From the NCBI GenBank assembly GCA_011800155.1, contig CM022371.1:124001-188000 (forward strand): a DNA stretch of 64,000 nucleotides, given 5' to 3'. Made by a program: the position numbers and the translations under genes. This stretch comes from Flammulina velutipes. Lineage: Eukaryota; Basidiomycota; Agaricomycetes; Agaricales; Physalacriaceae. Under the pieces are notes generated by a model that saw only the letters and a list, made by a program, of their open reading frames with translations, ran no database searches and had not been told where the DNA came from. Below are positions 1 to 11,929 of the stretch, one piece after another (within the stretch, counting starts at the first letter, position 1; the number at the start of each line of letters is the position of its first letter).

Positions 1-360
1 TGCGGTCTGAGCGTACTTTGGCGGCGTAGGGATTTTTGTATAATCATATTGGTATCTCGTTGTCTTCTGTCTGTATTGTTATTACCACAATGCAACATTA
101 TGAAGGCGTGGGCTACCTAATTAGCGTGAGTTACACACGGAAAACTCGACTTGACCATGTAGACAAAGTTGTTGATGGAGAGGGTACTGAAGGAGGTATA
201 TGTATCGAGGTTGTCGAACTCTATGCTGTCGAATCCGTTTGTCTTTGCAACCAGTAATCCAGGGGTTGACGATCTCGGCGAGGCGTGTGCGTTTCTCGTC
301 CGTTGTGATGTCGAGGATAAATTCTCTCGGCCAATCTGGATGCTCAACTTTTTCACTGAG
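1..360 (-). pseudogene. GH114 relic, truncated and frameshifted
   Basis: Minus-strand translation matches the middle of the intact GH114 gene at 10876-11723. It shows HPDWPREFILDITTDEKRTR, then NPWITGCKD, then in another frame IEFDNLDTYTSFSTLS. A single extra A near position 246 shifts the frame between the last two blocks. The first exon with the signal peptide is not recognisable upstream of about 360, and the C-terminal third is gone (a stop follows near 118). Family members hydrolyse alpha-1,4-galactosamine-type polymers. This copy cannot encode a working enzyme. It is either a dead duplicate of the downstream gene or the remnant of a once tandem pair. Confidence 0.75.
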
Positions 361-540
361 AAGAAGGTTAGCTGGACCTCAATGCATACCAAAGCATACT
401 CCTGGATACCTGGCATACAATATCACCAAATAGAGGCGCGTTGGCGCTTTTGTACCTCAGACACATTGAGGGACTACCGGGCCAAGATCTCGATTAAATC
501 TAGTGACATGGAAGGACACCTACGCATTTTCTGAGACGGT

Positions 541-3165
541 TTCAGTCAAGTGGAAGCGTGGGAACGTGTGATTAGATTGGCAGCATCCTTACGTCATCTG
601 CTCACCGACATCTTCGACGCCGACGTCGACAACGTCTGGACGACGTTCAACAGCGAGCAAGCAAAAACTAGGTGTCAGTCCGGGAATTCTTCCCAATGAC
701 AACGAGCCGGACTTGTGGTGGAGGCAGACACAAGTGAGCACCGAGATTGACGTCCGGTTTTCATTTTTGTTAATGTTTCCTCAATTAGATGACTACGAAC
801 GACGCGACACCGTAGAGTCACCACAACACACACTGCGGGCGTTCATTCTGCGACGGTGAGCACAACAGGGAGAACAACGAAGGATGACACTAAGCGTGAC
901 GTACAGGACCCGTTGGACGATCTGCCTCGCTTGAAACAATATATTCGCAATTTTCAGCCTCCAAATATCCAGCCAGTCGCTGAGACGCTGCGTATATGTT
1001 GTGTATACGCGGTTTTTGCGCTTACGTTCATGCTCATCATCGAGCAGAGTCACTGAACAATCACTGGGTCGCGAGATTCTTGAAGAGATATGGAAAGGTT
1101 TCCAGACCAACTGTGGTGGCACGAAACACGCCTATAGGGTGCGTTTTGTGCTCTTCTTTCCTTCTTTCCATTGAATAAATTGCAGATACATTTCTTTGGA
1201 CTCATCACCCTCGCGCACGGAATATTGGTGGACTCGTTCAATGTGCTTATTCAATCATTTACTGCCGCCCTCGACGAATTCGGTGTCTCGCTTAATCACG
1301 CAAAACACACTTCACTCTACGCTGGAGAAGGATTGATTCTCGTACGCACTGTCACCTCTATCAATTTCCATTCTAACAATTGGTAGGCTTGATCAGTCCT
1401 CCCTCCTCCCACTGTGTCGTCCATTCTTGCAGTCATAGACACGGTCAACAAGACTCCCGCAAGCGCAAAATCCCTCTCAAACCTATCCCCAAATCATGTA
1501 TTGCGGAGACCAACAAACTCAAGCAAGCGCAAGACAAGCTTTTCCTTCTTGGAGCCCGAAACTCTCAAACTCAGGAAGGAGATTGTCGAAGCACAGTCCG
1601 AGTCAGCTCTTTTGGGACCTCTCCTCGTACTCAATTATCTCTGCAGGATACATCACTATGTAAATCAGTCCAGTGTAAGTGCATACGCCTACACCTGGTC
1701 ACTGCATCTCATCTGGGTTCATAGATTCTTCAAGAAAGTTTTGATTCCCAAGCGCTGTCCTTGAAACTTGCGAAAGAGCACGCTGGAGACCTCCAGGTCA
1801 GTCAGCGTGATTTGGAGGAGCATATTCTGATGTTAAGAAGGATCAACTACTCAAATCGCAAACGACGTCTGCAGTGCGTATTTGTGACTCGTCCCGTTAA
1901 TCCCTTCTGAACCCATGATCAGACCAAGTTGGAACGTGCCATCAGTGAAACTCGTCGCAACGTTGCGGTTCTCGAAGAACAGAAGGCATCTCTTGAACGC
2001 TCATTACTCGAACGCAACACGACTATTGTGAGCATCTCGATGTTCTAGCCGTTTCGGTACTCACAGCGACCCAGGCAAAACTCGAAGAATCATGTAGCGC
2101 AGCTGCTGCCTCTCGTACCGAGCTTCTCGAACAAATCGCGAAATCGGAAGCCAGCTTCAAGAACCAGATAGTCGGGCTCCAGGCCACCTTTACGACGCAA
2201 ATTACCGCTGGAGATAGACGGGCGAAGGAGCAAAAATCTGTTTACGATGCTGCTACGAAAACTCTCCAAGACCAGAAGGCGTCTCTGGATCGGACGATCA
2301 AATCTTTGCAGAACGAGTCCAAGGCCCACCAGGCAGAGATGACGAACCTCAAGGTGGAGATGGCGAGACAGCAGGAGAGCTTCGATCACCGTTTGAAGGC
2401 GGAGAGCGCCTCTGCGGCGGATGCTAAGAAGGCGTTCGTTGGACTTCGCCAAGGAGGCTGAAGTGCTCTTGGCGCAGGCAACTGAGGAATCTCGAGGTCT
2501 GGAGGACAAAGCGTGTTTGGCTGCTGAGGCTGCCGATTCTGCGAAGACCGAGTTGATCACCACCAGCGCCAAGTTGCATGCGATGGAGGCCGAACTTTCT
2601 GACCTTCGTCAGAGGGGAGCACTTTGGCTTCGCGGTATCAGGCTGGAAAGCTGGTCAGCTGCAACTTTGAGGTGCTGTACATTGTGCTGATGAAGACCTC
2701 TAGAATGACGCGGAGAAGACCTTTGTCCAGTCTCTCCTTCAGACGACGCAGGAAATGTACGAGCAGGACGTCGTCAACAAGGAGAACGAACTAAGATCTG
2801 TAAGTGTCCTTTTTCTCGTTTTCGTCAATACAGTGCTGATGATGCTCGGACGTTGATAGAAAGACAGTATGCTCGCAAGTATGCAAAGTATGATAGCTTC
2901 ACTGGAATCTACGCTTGCGAAATGTCTAAAGAAACAAGCGGGCTCGGACAGCGCTCGTCAAACCAAGCCTATGGTCGACCTCAATTTCTGGATGTCGAGC
3001 CGTACTACGAAGGTATTATTATATCATCCTTGCGTTCCGTAACACTCGTAGACACTGACACCGCCGAAAGCTGGACCGCTAGCTCCTACACTGATTCTCG
3101 ATGACGACAATATAGACGAGATCCCTGATGACAACAAACCTCTGTGCGACAACGACCTATCTTGA
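541..3165 (+). pseudogene. coiled-coil protein gene, copy 1 of a duplicated locus, probably broken
   Basis: A multi-exon locus whose 5' part is shared with 11930-12560 and 17262-18720. The best coding stretch (about 1920-2700) is heptad-like and rich in A, K, E, L and Q (for example TKLERAISETRRNVAVLEEQ and AESASAADAKKAF), so a long coiled coil is expected. The final exons read KDSMLASMQSMIASLESTLA and, after an intron at about 3011-3049, a proline/acidic tail ILDDDNIDEIPDDNKPL ending at 3165. At about 2450 the frame slips relative to copy 3: QGG-stop here, but KEAEVLLAQATEESRG continues one frame over. No clear start codon is preserved at the 5' end. No enzymatic motif was found and the function is unknown. 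A gene model that hides the slip in an intron is possible but less likely. Confidence 0.5.
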
Positions 3166-3542
3166 CTCAGTCTCTAGGGAAACGAGAACGAATTTCTTCG
3201 CCGACCTATGAGGAACCTCCGTGTCTGAGTGGTTGTTATTGCTGTTTGTGTAATGTGCTCATCGCGATAGCTAGAAATCTGAAATTCAAAGAAGATTGCG
3301 TCGGATATCGATATGGTGCCTCTATGGTGATGTGTGATGGTCGCCCTTATGGCGGAGGCAAGTTTGAAAGGCAAGGCAAGTATTAAGAAGTGTCGGTAGT
3401 ATTTGTTTCTGGATTGCTTTGTTTCGTTGACTAAGTTTTCTGTGCTCTGTGCTGTGCAATGTACTCGTTCAATTGGATTGACTTCCCACTGGTGATGAAA
3501 ACATTCAATCTGATTGGGCAGCCTTAATACTACTAACTACAG
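3166..3542. other. intergenic, no gene recognised
   Basis: Lies between the stop of the coiled-coil locus and the convergent stop of HNH gene A. Only short shadow reading frames are present. It presumably holds the 3' untranslated regions of the two converging genes. Confidence 0.5.
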
Positions 3543-5160
3543 TCAATGCCATCTTAGCAGTGGGCCACCTGGGTTTATCTTCGTCTGGACAAGGATAGCA
3601 TTCTCCCGGGGATTGGTGCCCGCTCCCGCGACATGCCAGCTTACTGCCGTACGGTAATGACTTTCAAGAAGGGCCTCGCAGGGACCGTCAATCGGTTCAT
3701 GAGACACCTGCTCTGGTTCACCTCCTCGGATGTATGGTGCCTTTGTCGTCGGTGTTCGCCCTTCCATCCACACCTGGGCGTCAAGGTCCTTGTGGAATGG
3801 CCGCGCGCCTCGCTCGAATCGAACCAGGTACCACCGGTTCCCATCCTACAACACAATATCAGTATCCTAATCTAGCACAGCTGATTGCAAGAAACTCGCT
3901 CACCTTTTTGAAGGAGAACTGATACTGGTCAAAGAGTGCATGCAAGTCCGCTCGAAGAACAATACAGTTCTTCACACAGTCCAGAGCTTTCCGTAAACTC
4001 TGGTCAGTCATGAAGTTGATATCAATGTCCAGCTCGTTGTAAATCGGATGCCCCGGAGGAAATGACTCGATAAACTAGTGGAGAAACCATTAGTTGATGC
4101 AATGAGATAGAGCCACAGATATACTTGCCCGGTCAGGTTGTGCAAAGGCTAATGGATAGATATGAGCAACTTCCAGGCCTTCGTATGCGTAGCCTCTGGC
4201 TCGTATTCTGGCGTACTGTTTGGTGACAACACAGCCTCCGTCGCGTAATCGAGCGTCAGATACGGTAGTCTGGTCTCTACTGCGACTGCTCTGCTCAACG
4301 TGAGTACGATCCGTCAATAGACTAACAAGCATGACATACAGAGGTACTACTTCCGCTGCTTCCACTGCTTGCGCTACTGCTGCTACTGCTGCTACTGCTG
4401 CTACTGCCGGTCCCACTCGTCTTTGGACGGCCTCTGTTGTGGACGATAAGTGGTGCAAGTTGACCTGAATGCGCTACATAGGTCTGGTACGACATAGCAC
4501 GATCTATGGAACATGAGACACCAATGATTTCTCATAGACTCTGCGCACCGTGCAAGTTCTTTGGGACCAAGACCACCATATAGTGTCCAGGTTGGAACTG
4601 GCTGATGCCTTGCGCGGAGTAATTCTGGCCTGCGTCATCGACGCGTAACATCCATCCAAGTGTCGACCACGTGTATTGCTCCGGGAGGCCATTAACGCGC
4701 GGGTCATTTGGAAGGCGAAGTATTCGATGGACATGTGTATCCGCTCCTGGAGGTATATCAGGCTTCAGCATGCCAGACAAATAGTATATTGAAGCGTACG
4801 TGGGGAAACATCGAGATAGATATCTTCAAGCCACTTGTATACCTCAAATGAGTCGAAATTTCGAGGGAAGACATCAGTGACAAAGAAGCCTGCCACAGCG
4901 AGTCAGATCGCATAGCTCAAGATGTAGCACAAAAGACTTGTGATGACCTGCGACTATAAGCAATCCTGTCCACGTGCCACTGCCTAAGGATGCCCATAGA
5001 GTGACATTTCGTTGGCTCTCGTTGAAGTGTCGACTCACACCCGCGCCACCGTACGCTCCGGCTCTCTTGTGAATCCTGCAGAAGGTGCCAGCGCGCGAAG
5101 CCATCAACAGATAGACGAAAGGGAAGAGCCGTGCCAGATAACTGCAAGACTTCCAAGTTA
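3543..5160 (-). CDS. HNH_2 endonuclease-like protein A
   Basis: The C-terminal two thirds are clear. An N-terminal exon includes YTWSTLGWMLRVDDAGQNYS and FQPGHYMVVLVP. A poly-serine linker follows, then the nuclease core CVVTKQ...GLEVAHIYPLAFAQPDR, then KNCIVLRADLHALFDQYQFS and a conserved tail YRTAVSWHVAGAG. The AHI histidine, the N of KNCIV and the H of DLHALFD match the H...N...H pattern of HNH_2 (PF13391) proteins common in Agaricomycetes, so metal-dependent DNA cleavage is plausible. The intron after PDR (4075-4128) begins GCAAGT, a GC-AG intron. The exons upstream of about 4785 are uncertain. FVTDVFPRNFDSFEVYKWL near 4840-4890 looks like an earlier exon by comparison with gene C, but I could not join it cleanly. 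It is nearest in sequence to gene C and converges with the coiled-coil locus. Confidence 0.75.
4362..4410. repeat. (GCT)n / poly-serine trinucleotide tract
   Basis: An interrupted run of gct and act/gct triplets. On the minus strand it encodes the serine-rich linker just before the HNH core of gene A. Length variation between strains would be expected. Confidence 0.75.
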
Positions 5161-5528
5161 TAGTCTAGCCATCCATCAGTTTTCTTGAAACCAGGATCGA
5201 AGATTCACCGTAGAGCCCCATCAGGAACAAAGGACACAATCAAGTATGTGTGGTCGTGGGCTCACACCACGCCGCTACAGATCCATCTAAATTTAGTAAT
5301 TTGAAAGGAATCTTGGAGCCGACATACATGTGCGTCCTACTTCATATAATTGGTGTGTACACTGGCAGGTCTGCAGTATAAGGAAACTTGAGAGTGTTAG
5401 ACCGAATCGAGATCGTTCGTGGGAACGGAGATTGTTTGTCTTTGTTGGGTCGCTAATCATCGTTTGTTCAAGTCGTAACTCGAGGTGTTCATCTTGTCTA
5501 CCACCACCACTTGACATAACAATCCACC

Positions 5529-6807
5529 ATGTTTTCTGAAGAATCTGACCCTCCCCCACTGTCTACTCTGTCGCAAAATCTCGGGAGAGACACTTTTATT
5601 TTTTCTAATGCATTTCCAACGGGACTGATCTTTGGTTCGTTTCATTCACCTTGACCTACAGTTCTCATATCTATCAGGCCTAAACCAGAAAGTTACGCGC
5701 GCTAGTAGCAGTGACATTCACCGCTGGGCTCATTTGCGAACGAATGGACCAACTCTCGAATGGCCGAGTACTGCGCCACCGCCAGATTTCTTACTGCGCC
5801 CCGTGAAGTTCTACGCGTTAGGCATATTATCCTACCTTATAAGGCCAAATGGAGATCCCATTCCTGACACGTCGAAGGACCCTCTGGTCGAAGGGCATTA
5901 CGGGTACTTCTTTCCCGGTGAGCGCGCTCCAGTACAACCTTTTTGCGCATATTTCACTCATTATGTTTCCATTCAGATGGGAAGAGGAGAACTCCAGGAG
6001 TTGGTGGCAACAATCCGAATGTGCTGCCTTTCAATGAACTAGAGACTTACTTTCGCGAAAATGATTTCGAATGGATCGAGTTTGAGAAGGTACGCATACG
6101 GGTCTTTTTATTGCTGGATTCCGCACTTATCGTTGTCAGAATGAGGTTCCTACGTGCCTTTCTGACGAAATCCAGAAAATGTGTAAATCCCGTTGCGCCA
6201 TAACAGGAGAGACAGAGGATACTTTCGTCTCGTGGATATTCCCACCGGCCTATGCTCATTTGGTAGGTCTTCATTTCATTCTTTAATTCGTCAGCTATCT
6301 AACTCTGTGACATTGTGCAGGCAGCCAGAGATCCGTCCGAGAGTGGTGAATATCAACCAGATGAATATAGGCACAAAGCCAATCTCTTCGTTGTTCGTAA
6401 AGACGTTTTCGCCGAATACTGGAGAAACGCCTTCTCGTTCGACCCAACGGTCCGTCCTTCCCATCATGACTATTCTGTGACTCAACGTTCAGCAGGACAA
6501 CTATCGAACCGTAGTTTTCCGGGAAATGCCAGTTCCCTTGCGCGCCATCTTACCCGAGTATCTCAATATCGAGGCACTTTTTCCGGACGCGGGGAAGTAT
6601 ATCGCTATGCACTTCAATTACACGCTGGTCGTAAACATTCTATATGGTGATATAGGCCAAGAGTTCACCCATAACCATATTCTAGCAGCCATGGATGAGC
6701 TCGGGGTGGGAATTGGACAGGGAGGTGATGTTTCACGAGTTCCCTATGATGATCCACGATGGGATACATTGCTTGGGAAGGCAATCAGGATTGACTCTGG
6801 AGCTTAG
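5529..6807 (+). CDS. HNH-like protein B, catalytic histidines lost
   Basis: The start is an ATG in a good context (ccaccATG) at 5529, giving MFSEESDPPPLSTLSQNLGR. The ending of exon 1 (DTFIFSNAFPTGLIFG) lines up with that of gene D (RDTFIFSHTTPTRLVIG). Later exons carry SSDIHRWAHL, FLLRPVKFYALGILSYLI, a core CAITGETEDTFVSWIFPPAYAHL and a tail YDDPRWDTLLGKAIR ending at 6807. About six short introns with gt...ag borders are visible, e.g. 5920-5977. The Cys-x-x-(T/S)-G start of the HNH core is kept. The AHI histidine is replaced (VSWI) and the second histidine position reads DVFAEYW. The fold may therefore survive without nuclease activity. The reading frame itself looks intact. Gene D shares the whole layout, so B and D form one subfamily and A and C another. 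Confidence 0.75.
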
Positions 6808-7560
6808 CCATGTAGGGATGAGGTATCTAGCTGAACTACAATTCTATTAGCACGATGTAAGGACACCGTGGTGTATCGAATGGAATCGAAATATTTCGAG
6901 GTAAGTATCACAAGCAAAAACCTTTTACGATATGCCACAAGGTCCCCGCTCCTAATCAAAAATGTAGTCGACGGGGACAATAATGTTGTGTTCTCCATAG
7001 ATTCGGGTAGTCGCCACGCAGTGGTCTATTCCTTTCTCTCGAAAACAATGAAGGCCTTAGATTTCCTCATGTCCGCTGTCACGGGGGCCACACAAAGCTT
7101 TCCCCGTCTGGTGCATGTATCGATTTATTTGATAGGAGAGTCTCGATCTGCGTGATATCCACCAACAATCCGGACAGGTAAACAGCGGTCTGCTCTGATT
7201 CGTCAATCGTTCACAGTCGTCCGCAAACCTCCACGAACCTTACATTCCTTTGTTCTTCTGGGGTCAGGAACACTGCCTCTAGATCCGCTATCAGTATGTC
7301 TACACGAGTAGACGCCACTCCGAAGCAGTCTGCTGATTGCACATGCATTGTTCATGTGTGGATAGTCTGGATCACTGGATGTGGCCTGTGCCACGATAGC
7401 CATGACTGCTCTGATTTTGACCCATGTTAGTCGTGTCCCTCAGACTGAGGTAGATTGATGCAAGATTCACCCCCATCTCGCTGCACTTGCTGAGACTCAA
7501 TTCTGGTGATCATAATTTACAAAGACTCGACGAAACGGAGTGCTTCATTTGAATCACCGT
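6808..7560. other. between HNH genes B and C, no gene recognised
   Basis: Short frames on both strands (for example plus 6868-7155 and minus 7203-7403) show no family motif and no convincing splicing. It may contain the promoter of gene C or a small unrecognised minus-strand gene. Confidence 0.4.
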
Positions 7561-9066
7561 ATGCCTCCCGAAAGATCTCACCGACACTTGCGAGTCTCAT
7601 CTGTTGTGGAACCTCACAACGATCGCAGAAAACACTGGGCTACCAATATACTAGCTTTTGGAGGCTCCTTGGCGTATAGTAACGAAGGTCTACGCAACGT
7701 ACAAATCTGGTCATCGGAAACATGGTACTTCAGCTCGAACTCTATGTCGCTGATGCTCTTGGGCGGTATGAATTCTCTTTGAACTGACTGTCAATCGATA
7801 ATTTGCTGACCCTTATTCTTGTTGTAGGTTTTTATCAGAGTGATCCCAACGATACTTCGCACCATTTCTCAAACGAAGAGATCTACGACATGCTGAATAT
7901 TATCCTTATATCAAAGAGAAATTCGGATACGATGCAAGGTGAGATTTACGGTTCGCGCGTTGGCTGGCATTCAAATCCTCGATATCTTAGGCAATCTACT
8001 TCTTAAGCTTGAAGAAGATCCTCGAACCGCTGCACGTCTTCCGACCACGTCTGAACTCGCGGCTTTACCGCAAGTCTATCGGTCTACGCTTGGTCACCGT
8101 AACTCCCACCAGATTGATCTGGAGGCAGGACATTATCTTCTAGTGGAATACAACTATACAGGTAGGGAGTCCATTAGTTGGGATAATGTCTTGTACTCAC
8201 TTTCATCAGCTAGAGATCGTTATGCCGTTGTGCCCATCAATGAGACCGAGCTCAAAGATCCTAAGGTATTCTCCCGGTCAAGAAAAAGAGATGAAAGCAA
8301 GTTGGTTAGTTGCTCCTCCGTTCCCTATTATCTGTCTGATGACTTCTCAGGCATCCCGAAAGCCTCGCGTTGTAGCAGAAGTGAGGCGGCGAGATGGCAG
8401 GTGCAGGATTTCGGGAGAAGAAGCCCCAATGATGGAAAGAGGATATAATGTTGGAGGTTTGGAGGCCGCCCATATCTATCCCCTGGCATACGCAAGAGAA
8501 GTAAACCATTGCATTCTGTCAGTTTTGAAATTTACTGACTGTGTTATTAGATTTACGAGGACGCCGAATCAATAGCAGAGCGCACCTTCATAGCAACACT
8601 CGGCGAGACAAACAACGCTTACAATATTGATGACGTCAGGAATGCGATCCTGCTTCGTCGTGATGTTCATATTCTCTTTGACGACTACCAGTTCTCTGTC
8701 ATTTCTCGAAGAGTAAGTAAGTCATGTACAATTGTCCAAGCACTTTCATTGATCTGTCTCTAGCGATATGGAGAGAACGGCAGGCCCATTATCTCATGGG
8801 ACGTCGTACGATTCGAAGAAGACGCAGCTGAGTATATTTCAGACGACCCAGCGCCAAGATTACTGGACCCATTGAACTTGTGCGAGGTATCGCCCGTCAG
8901 CATCACATCACGGAGAAACGAGGTCCTGAACCTACCCGTCGTGCCGGTTCAAGACGCTATCTTTCTCAGGATGCATTACCGCACTGCAGTCAGATGGCAT
9001 GTAGCTGGAGCCGGAAGGCAGCCGGCCAGGCGAGCTATTCTCGTACAGGAGAAGGTGATTTGGTGA
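7561..9066 (+). CDS. HNH_2 endonuclease-like protein C
   Basis: Start chosen at ATG 7561 (MPPERSHRHLRVSS). Introns with clean borders join the N-terminal exons: MSLMLLGG to FYQSDPNDTSHHFS, then NSDTMQ to GNLLLKLEEDPR through the phase shift at the 7941-7991 intron. The nuclease core reads RRRDGRCRISGEE, GGLEAAHIYPLAYARE, then after an intron VRNAILLRRDVHILFDDYQF. This preserves the H of AAHI, the N of RNAIL and the H of DVHILFD, the expected catalytic and metal-binding set. The tail YRTAVRWHVAGAGRQP is nearly the same as in gene A. The stop is at 9066. The role of these fungal HNH proteins is not established, and this one appears intact. Confidence 0.8.
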
Positions 9067-9495
9067 CTGTCTATTATGGTTAGATGCCAGTCCGTATGTT
9101 CGAACTTTGTGAATCAGATGTTCCAGACCATTTTGGCGGTTCATTATGTTATACGTCCATTGATGAAACTCCTGTCAGGCGGCTATGGTATTCGGACAAC
9201 GACTGACCGCCACACCGCCTTGAGCCTGTTTGCACATTGCGACGATTTGATTGAAAGACGTGCATGCAACAAGATTTTAGATTTCTTTTGATATACAATT
9301 ATGGGGCACTGCTCTTTCCTGTGACAGGACGATGAAATCCTCCTCTTTTCTCCTTCGAGGTTCTCATTTTTGATTCATGAGCCGGCAATACCCTGCGCCA
9401 TGTATCGAACGGATCGAGGGCGTGGGAATTTTTGTCAACGTTTGATCCCACCTTTGTTCTTGTCCTTGTCCGCTTCCGTCACTGTCAGACTATCC
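9067..9495. other. intergenic between HNH genes C and D
   Basis: Contains the 3' end region of gene C and the upstream region of gene D. No conserved frame was recognised. Confidence 0.5.
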
Positions 9496-10793
9496 ATGGC
9501 GCATACACATGTACTCTCAAAGCTCTCTGTTGCAAAGAGACGTGACACATTCATCTTCTCCCACACAACACCGACCCGCTTGGTCATAGGTAGCTACGCC
9601 CCTTCGTTCGTCTTAACACCATATCTTCACCCTGCTGCCCGTACTAGGTTTCAACCACGAGATCACAACGATCAGTCCCGCCGATATTTACCGCTGGTGC
9701 ACGCTCTCTGATCGTGGCTCATTCAAAACGAACCCCGACGATTTCTACCTATGCCCCGTCAATTTGCAGCCGTATGGCATCCTGCGCTACTATTTGAAAG
9801 AGGCTGGGCCTATCATAGACCCCAAATCTACCGTACCGTTCCCTCCGGGAGATTATGGTTGGTTTCACTACGGTGAGTCTCATTCGGTCATGAACGTGGC
9901 CGTATTGGACGATACTGCTTTTAGATGGCGATAGATCTCTTCCTTCACTGTCAACTGGTCCCAGGATTCTATATACCCTCAACGAGCTCAAGGATGTTCC
10001 GCAGTACAACATTGATGCAGAAAAGAAGGTTCAGACACCTCACCGTACCCAAGTTAACATTCTCATAGCTTTTTAGGACCTCATTCCTAGGGAAATCCAG
10101 TTAACTGTGGCGAAACGCGACTCGGGAAAATGTGTTCTGACACATGCCAGCATTGATGTGGTCTCGACATGGATTCTACGGCCTGGTGCTGCAAACATGG
10201 TTTGTCTCAAATCTTCGTGTAGTGCGTTGTTCTAAACATTAGCCAGGCGATAGATTATGTTGTGCCTGTCGGGGAATTTGACGAACCAAAATGGAGGTTG
10301 TATTCCACAGCCGACAATGTCGTGACAATGACCCGCGAGCTTGCTGCATACTTCCAAGAGAATACCTTTGGTGTCGACGTCGGAGTATGTCACTCTTCAT
10401 TATCCGGAATGGATAACTAAATGGACTAAATTCCTGCAGAACAACCGCAAGATCGTTGTATTCGACGACATGGATTCTGCCGCGTCACTTCTCCCGACCC
10501 ATTTCCCTATGAATGTCGGGAGCGATAGATTCCTATTCGAACATTTTAGGTGGTCGATGCGGGTTCATCTCATGCATGGAGATATCGCCAACGATTACCC
10601 TGTGCATGCCATTGTGGCTGAGCTGGACGAACTGGGTCATGGGGATGATTGGGAGATGGAGGAGGAAGTGCCATTTGAGGATCCGAGGTGGCGGACTCCT
10701 GTGGGGAAAGACCTTTTGCGGTCTCTCACGAGAGACAAGCTGGAGGCGGAGCAAGCAGAAGAAGGCTCTGATTCTTCGTCATCAGATACGTAG
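9496..10793 (+). CDS. HNH-like protein D, catalytic histidines lost
   Basis: Start at ATG 9496 (MAHTHVLSKLSVAKRRD). Intron 1 is 9590-9647 and joins LVIG to FNHEITTISPADIYRW. Following exons carry DDFYLCPVNLQPYGILRYYL, FPPGDYGWFHY, DLIPREIQLTVAKRDSGKC, then VLTHASIDVVSTWILRPGAA in the place of the HNH core, and a tail ending in an acidic/serine run at 10793. The AHI histidine is replaced by TWI, and the second histidine region reads ADNVVTMTRELAAYF: Asn kept, His lost. This is the same pattern as gene B, so the two probably share a non-catalytic ancestor. Donor sites include gtgagt and a weaker gttcag. The frame looks intact with six or seven exons. Confidence 0.75.
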
Positions 10794-10875
10794 GATTCTA
10801 TGCTGTACACTTGTATTATTAGACTGAACAACTTAGCGTCGACAAATATCGACTGGCAATGATATTATTTCAGCG

Positions 10876-11723
10876 CTACTCACAAGTAGCGTATTCATAT
10901 CCGTCTTCACCTCTGGGCACAACATCAACATCCCGGAAAATGACCGAGGCTTCAGTTGCCCGTGCCTCGCACGCATCCTCGAAGGCTTGTCTGTTATACT
11001 CAATCTCCAACACGAGCCTCCCATAAACATCCGTGTACCCATCGCACTCGTCCCATTCCTGACACTCCTCCGCCACGGCAAAGTCGAACCCGATTTCGGT
11101 CTTAGCCCTCTCAGCGACCTCTACGGTATTCTTCTGCCCCGCGGCGAGGCCGAGGGAATGGGCGTGGTCGACGAGGAGCTTGGCGTAGGCGAGGTTCCCG
11201 TCGACGGAGAGGGCATCGAAACGGGTGTAGGTATCAAGGTTGTCGAATTCTACGCCGTTGTAGCCGTTGTCTTTGCACCCGGTGATCCAGGGGTTGACGA
11301 TCCCCGCGAGGCGCGTGCGTTTTTCTGGTGTGGTGGTGTCGAGGATGAATTCTCCGGGCCAATCTGGGTCCTCGACATTTTCGCCGTTAGCGGTTTTGAG
11401 GAGGAGGTCGGCTGGGGGAAGGGATGTTTAGTATGTCACAGTGAGGGTGGAGAGGTGGGATACGTACATTCCCAGGAAGTGTCTCCCGGCTGGGTCTGGA
11501 AAGCGTTGATGTAGCAGATGTTGTATTTGTTGGGTGCGATGTCGGCGGTGTGGTCGCGGGTGACTATTTGCACTCTTGAGTCGGGTGTGTATGCGCCACC
11601 GATTTGATAGTCGAAAATGCCGCCTGCAGGAGGAAGGACAGGCGTAGCGCGTAGATTAACCGCACCGGTGGAGGAGGCGCGAATAAGAAGAAAGGAGAGG
11701 CTGATGAATGAGTGGAAGTGCAT
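10876..11723 (-). CDS. secreted GH114 endo-alpha-1,4-polygalactosaminidase
   Basis: Two exons, 11723-11468 and 11411-10876, joined by a 56-nt intron (GTACGT...CCCCCAG), give about 263 residues. The N-terminus MHFHSFISLSFLLIRASSTG is a secretion signal. The GH114 (PF03537) signatures follow in order: FDYQIGGAYTP, YNICYINAFQTQPGD, DPDWPGEFILD, GVEFDNLDTYTRF, FAVAEECQEW and YGRLVLEIEYN. The family cleaves alpha-1,4-galactosamine polymers of fungal and bacterial extracellular matrices. The acidic residues in GVEFDNLDTY and the AEEC motif typical of the family are present. Length is normal and no break is seen. A broken relative lies at 1-360. Confidence 0.9.
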
Positions 11724-11757
11724 CGTTGAAGGGCGATATGTTTCAGGGTGTTGTTTG

Positions 11758-11767
11758 TTTTTATATA
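11758..11767 (-). promoter_or_regulatory. TATA box of the GH114 gene
   Basis: TATATAAAAA on the minus strand, ending 34 nt upstream of the ATG at 11723. A core promoter is likely here. Confidence 0.5.
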
Positions 11768-11929
11768 GTGAGGTGTTACCTTGGAGATGCACTTTGCATC
11801 ACCGGAAACGAGAACGTGCCAGAACGACTTGAAATGGGGGTGCATATGATAGAGGAGTGAAATCAGTTCCTGTAAGTATGATGACGACGAACTGTATTGA
11901 GAGACCTTGGCGATTGCGTAGCTTGTACG

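Noticed and set aside
10987..11514. 175-codon plus-strand open frame
   Set aside because: Antisense shadow of the GH114 gene, whose signal peptide, motifs and intron are clear on the minus strand.
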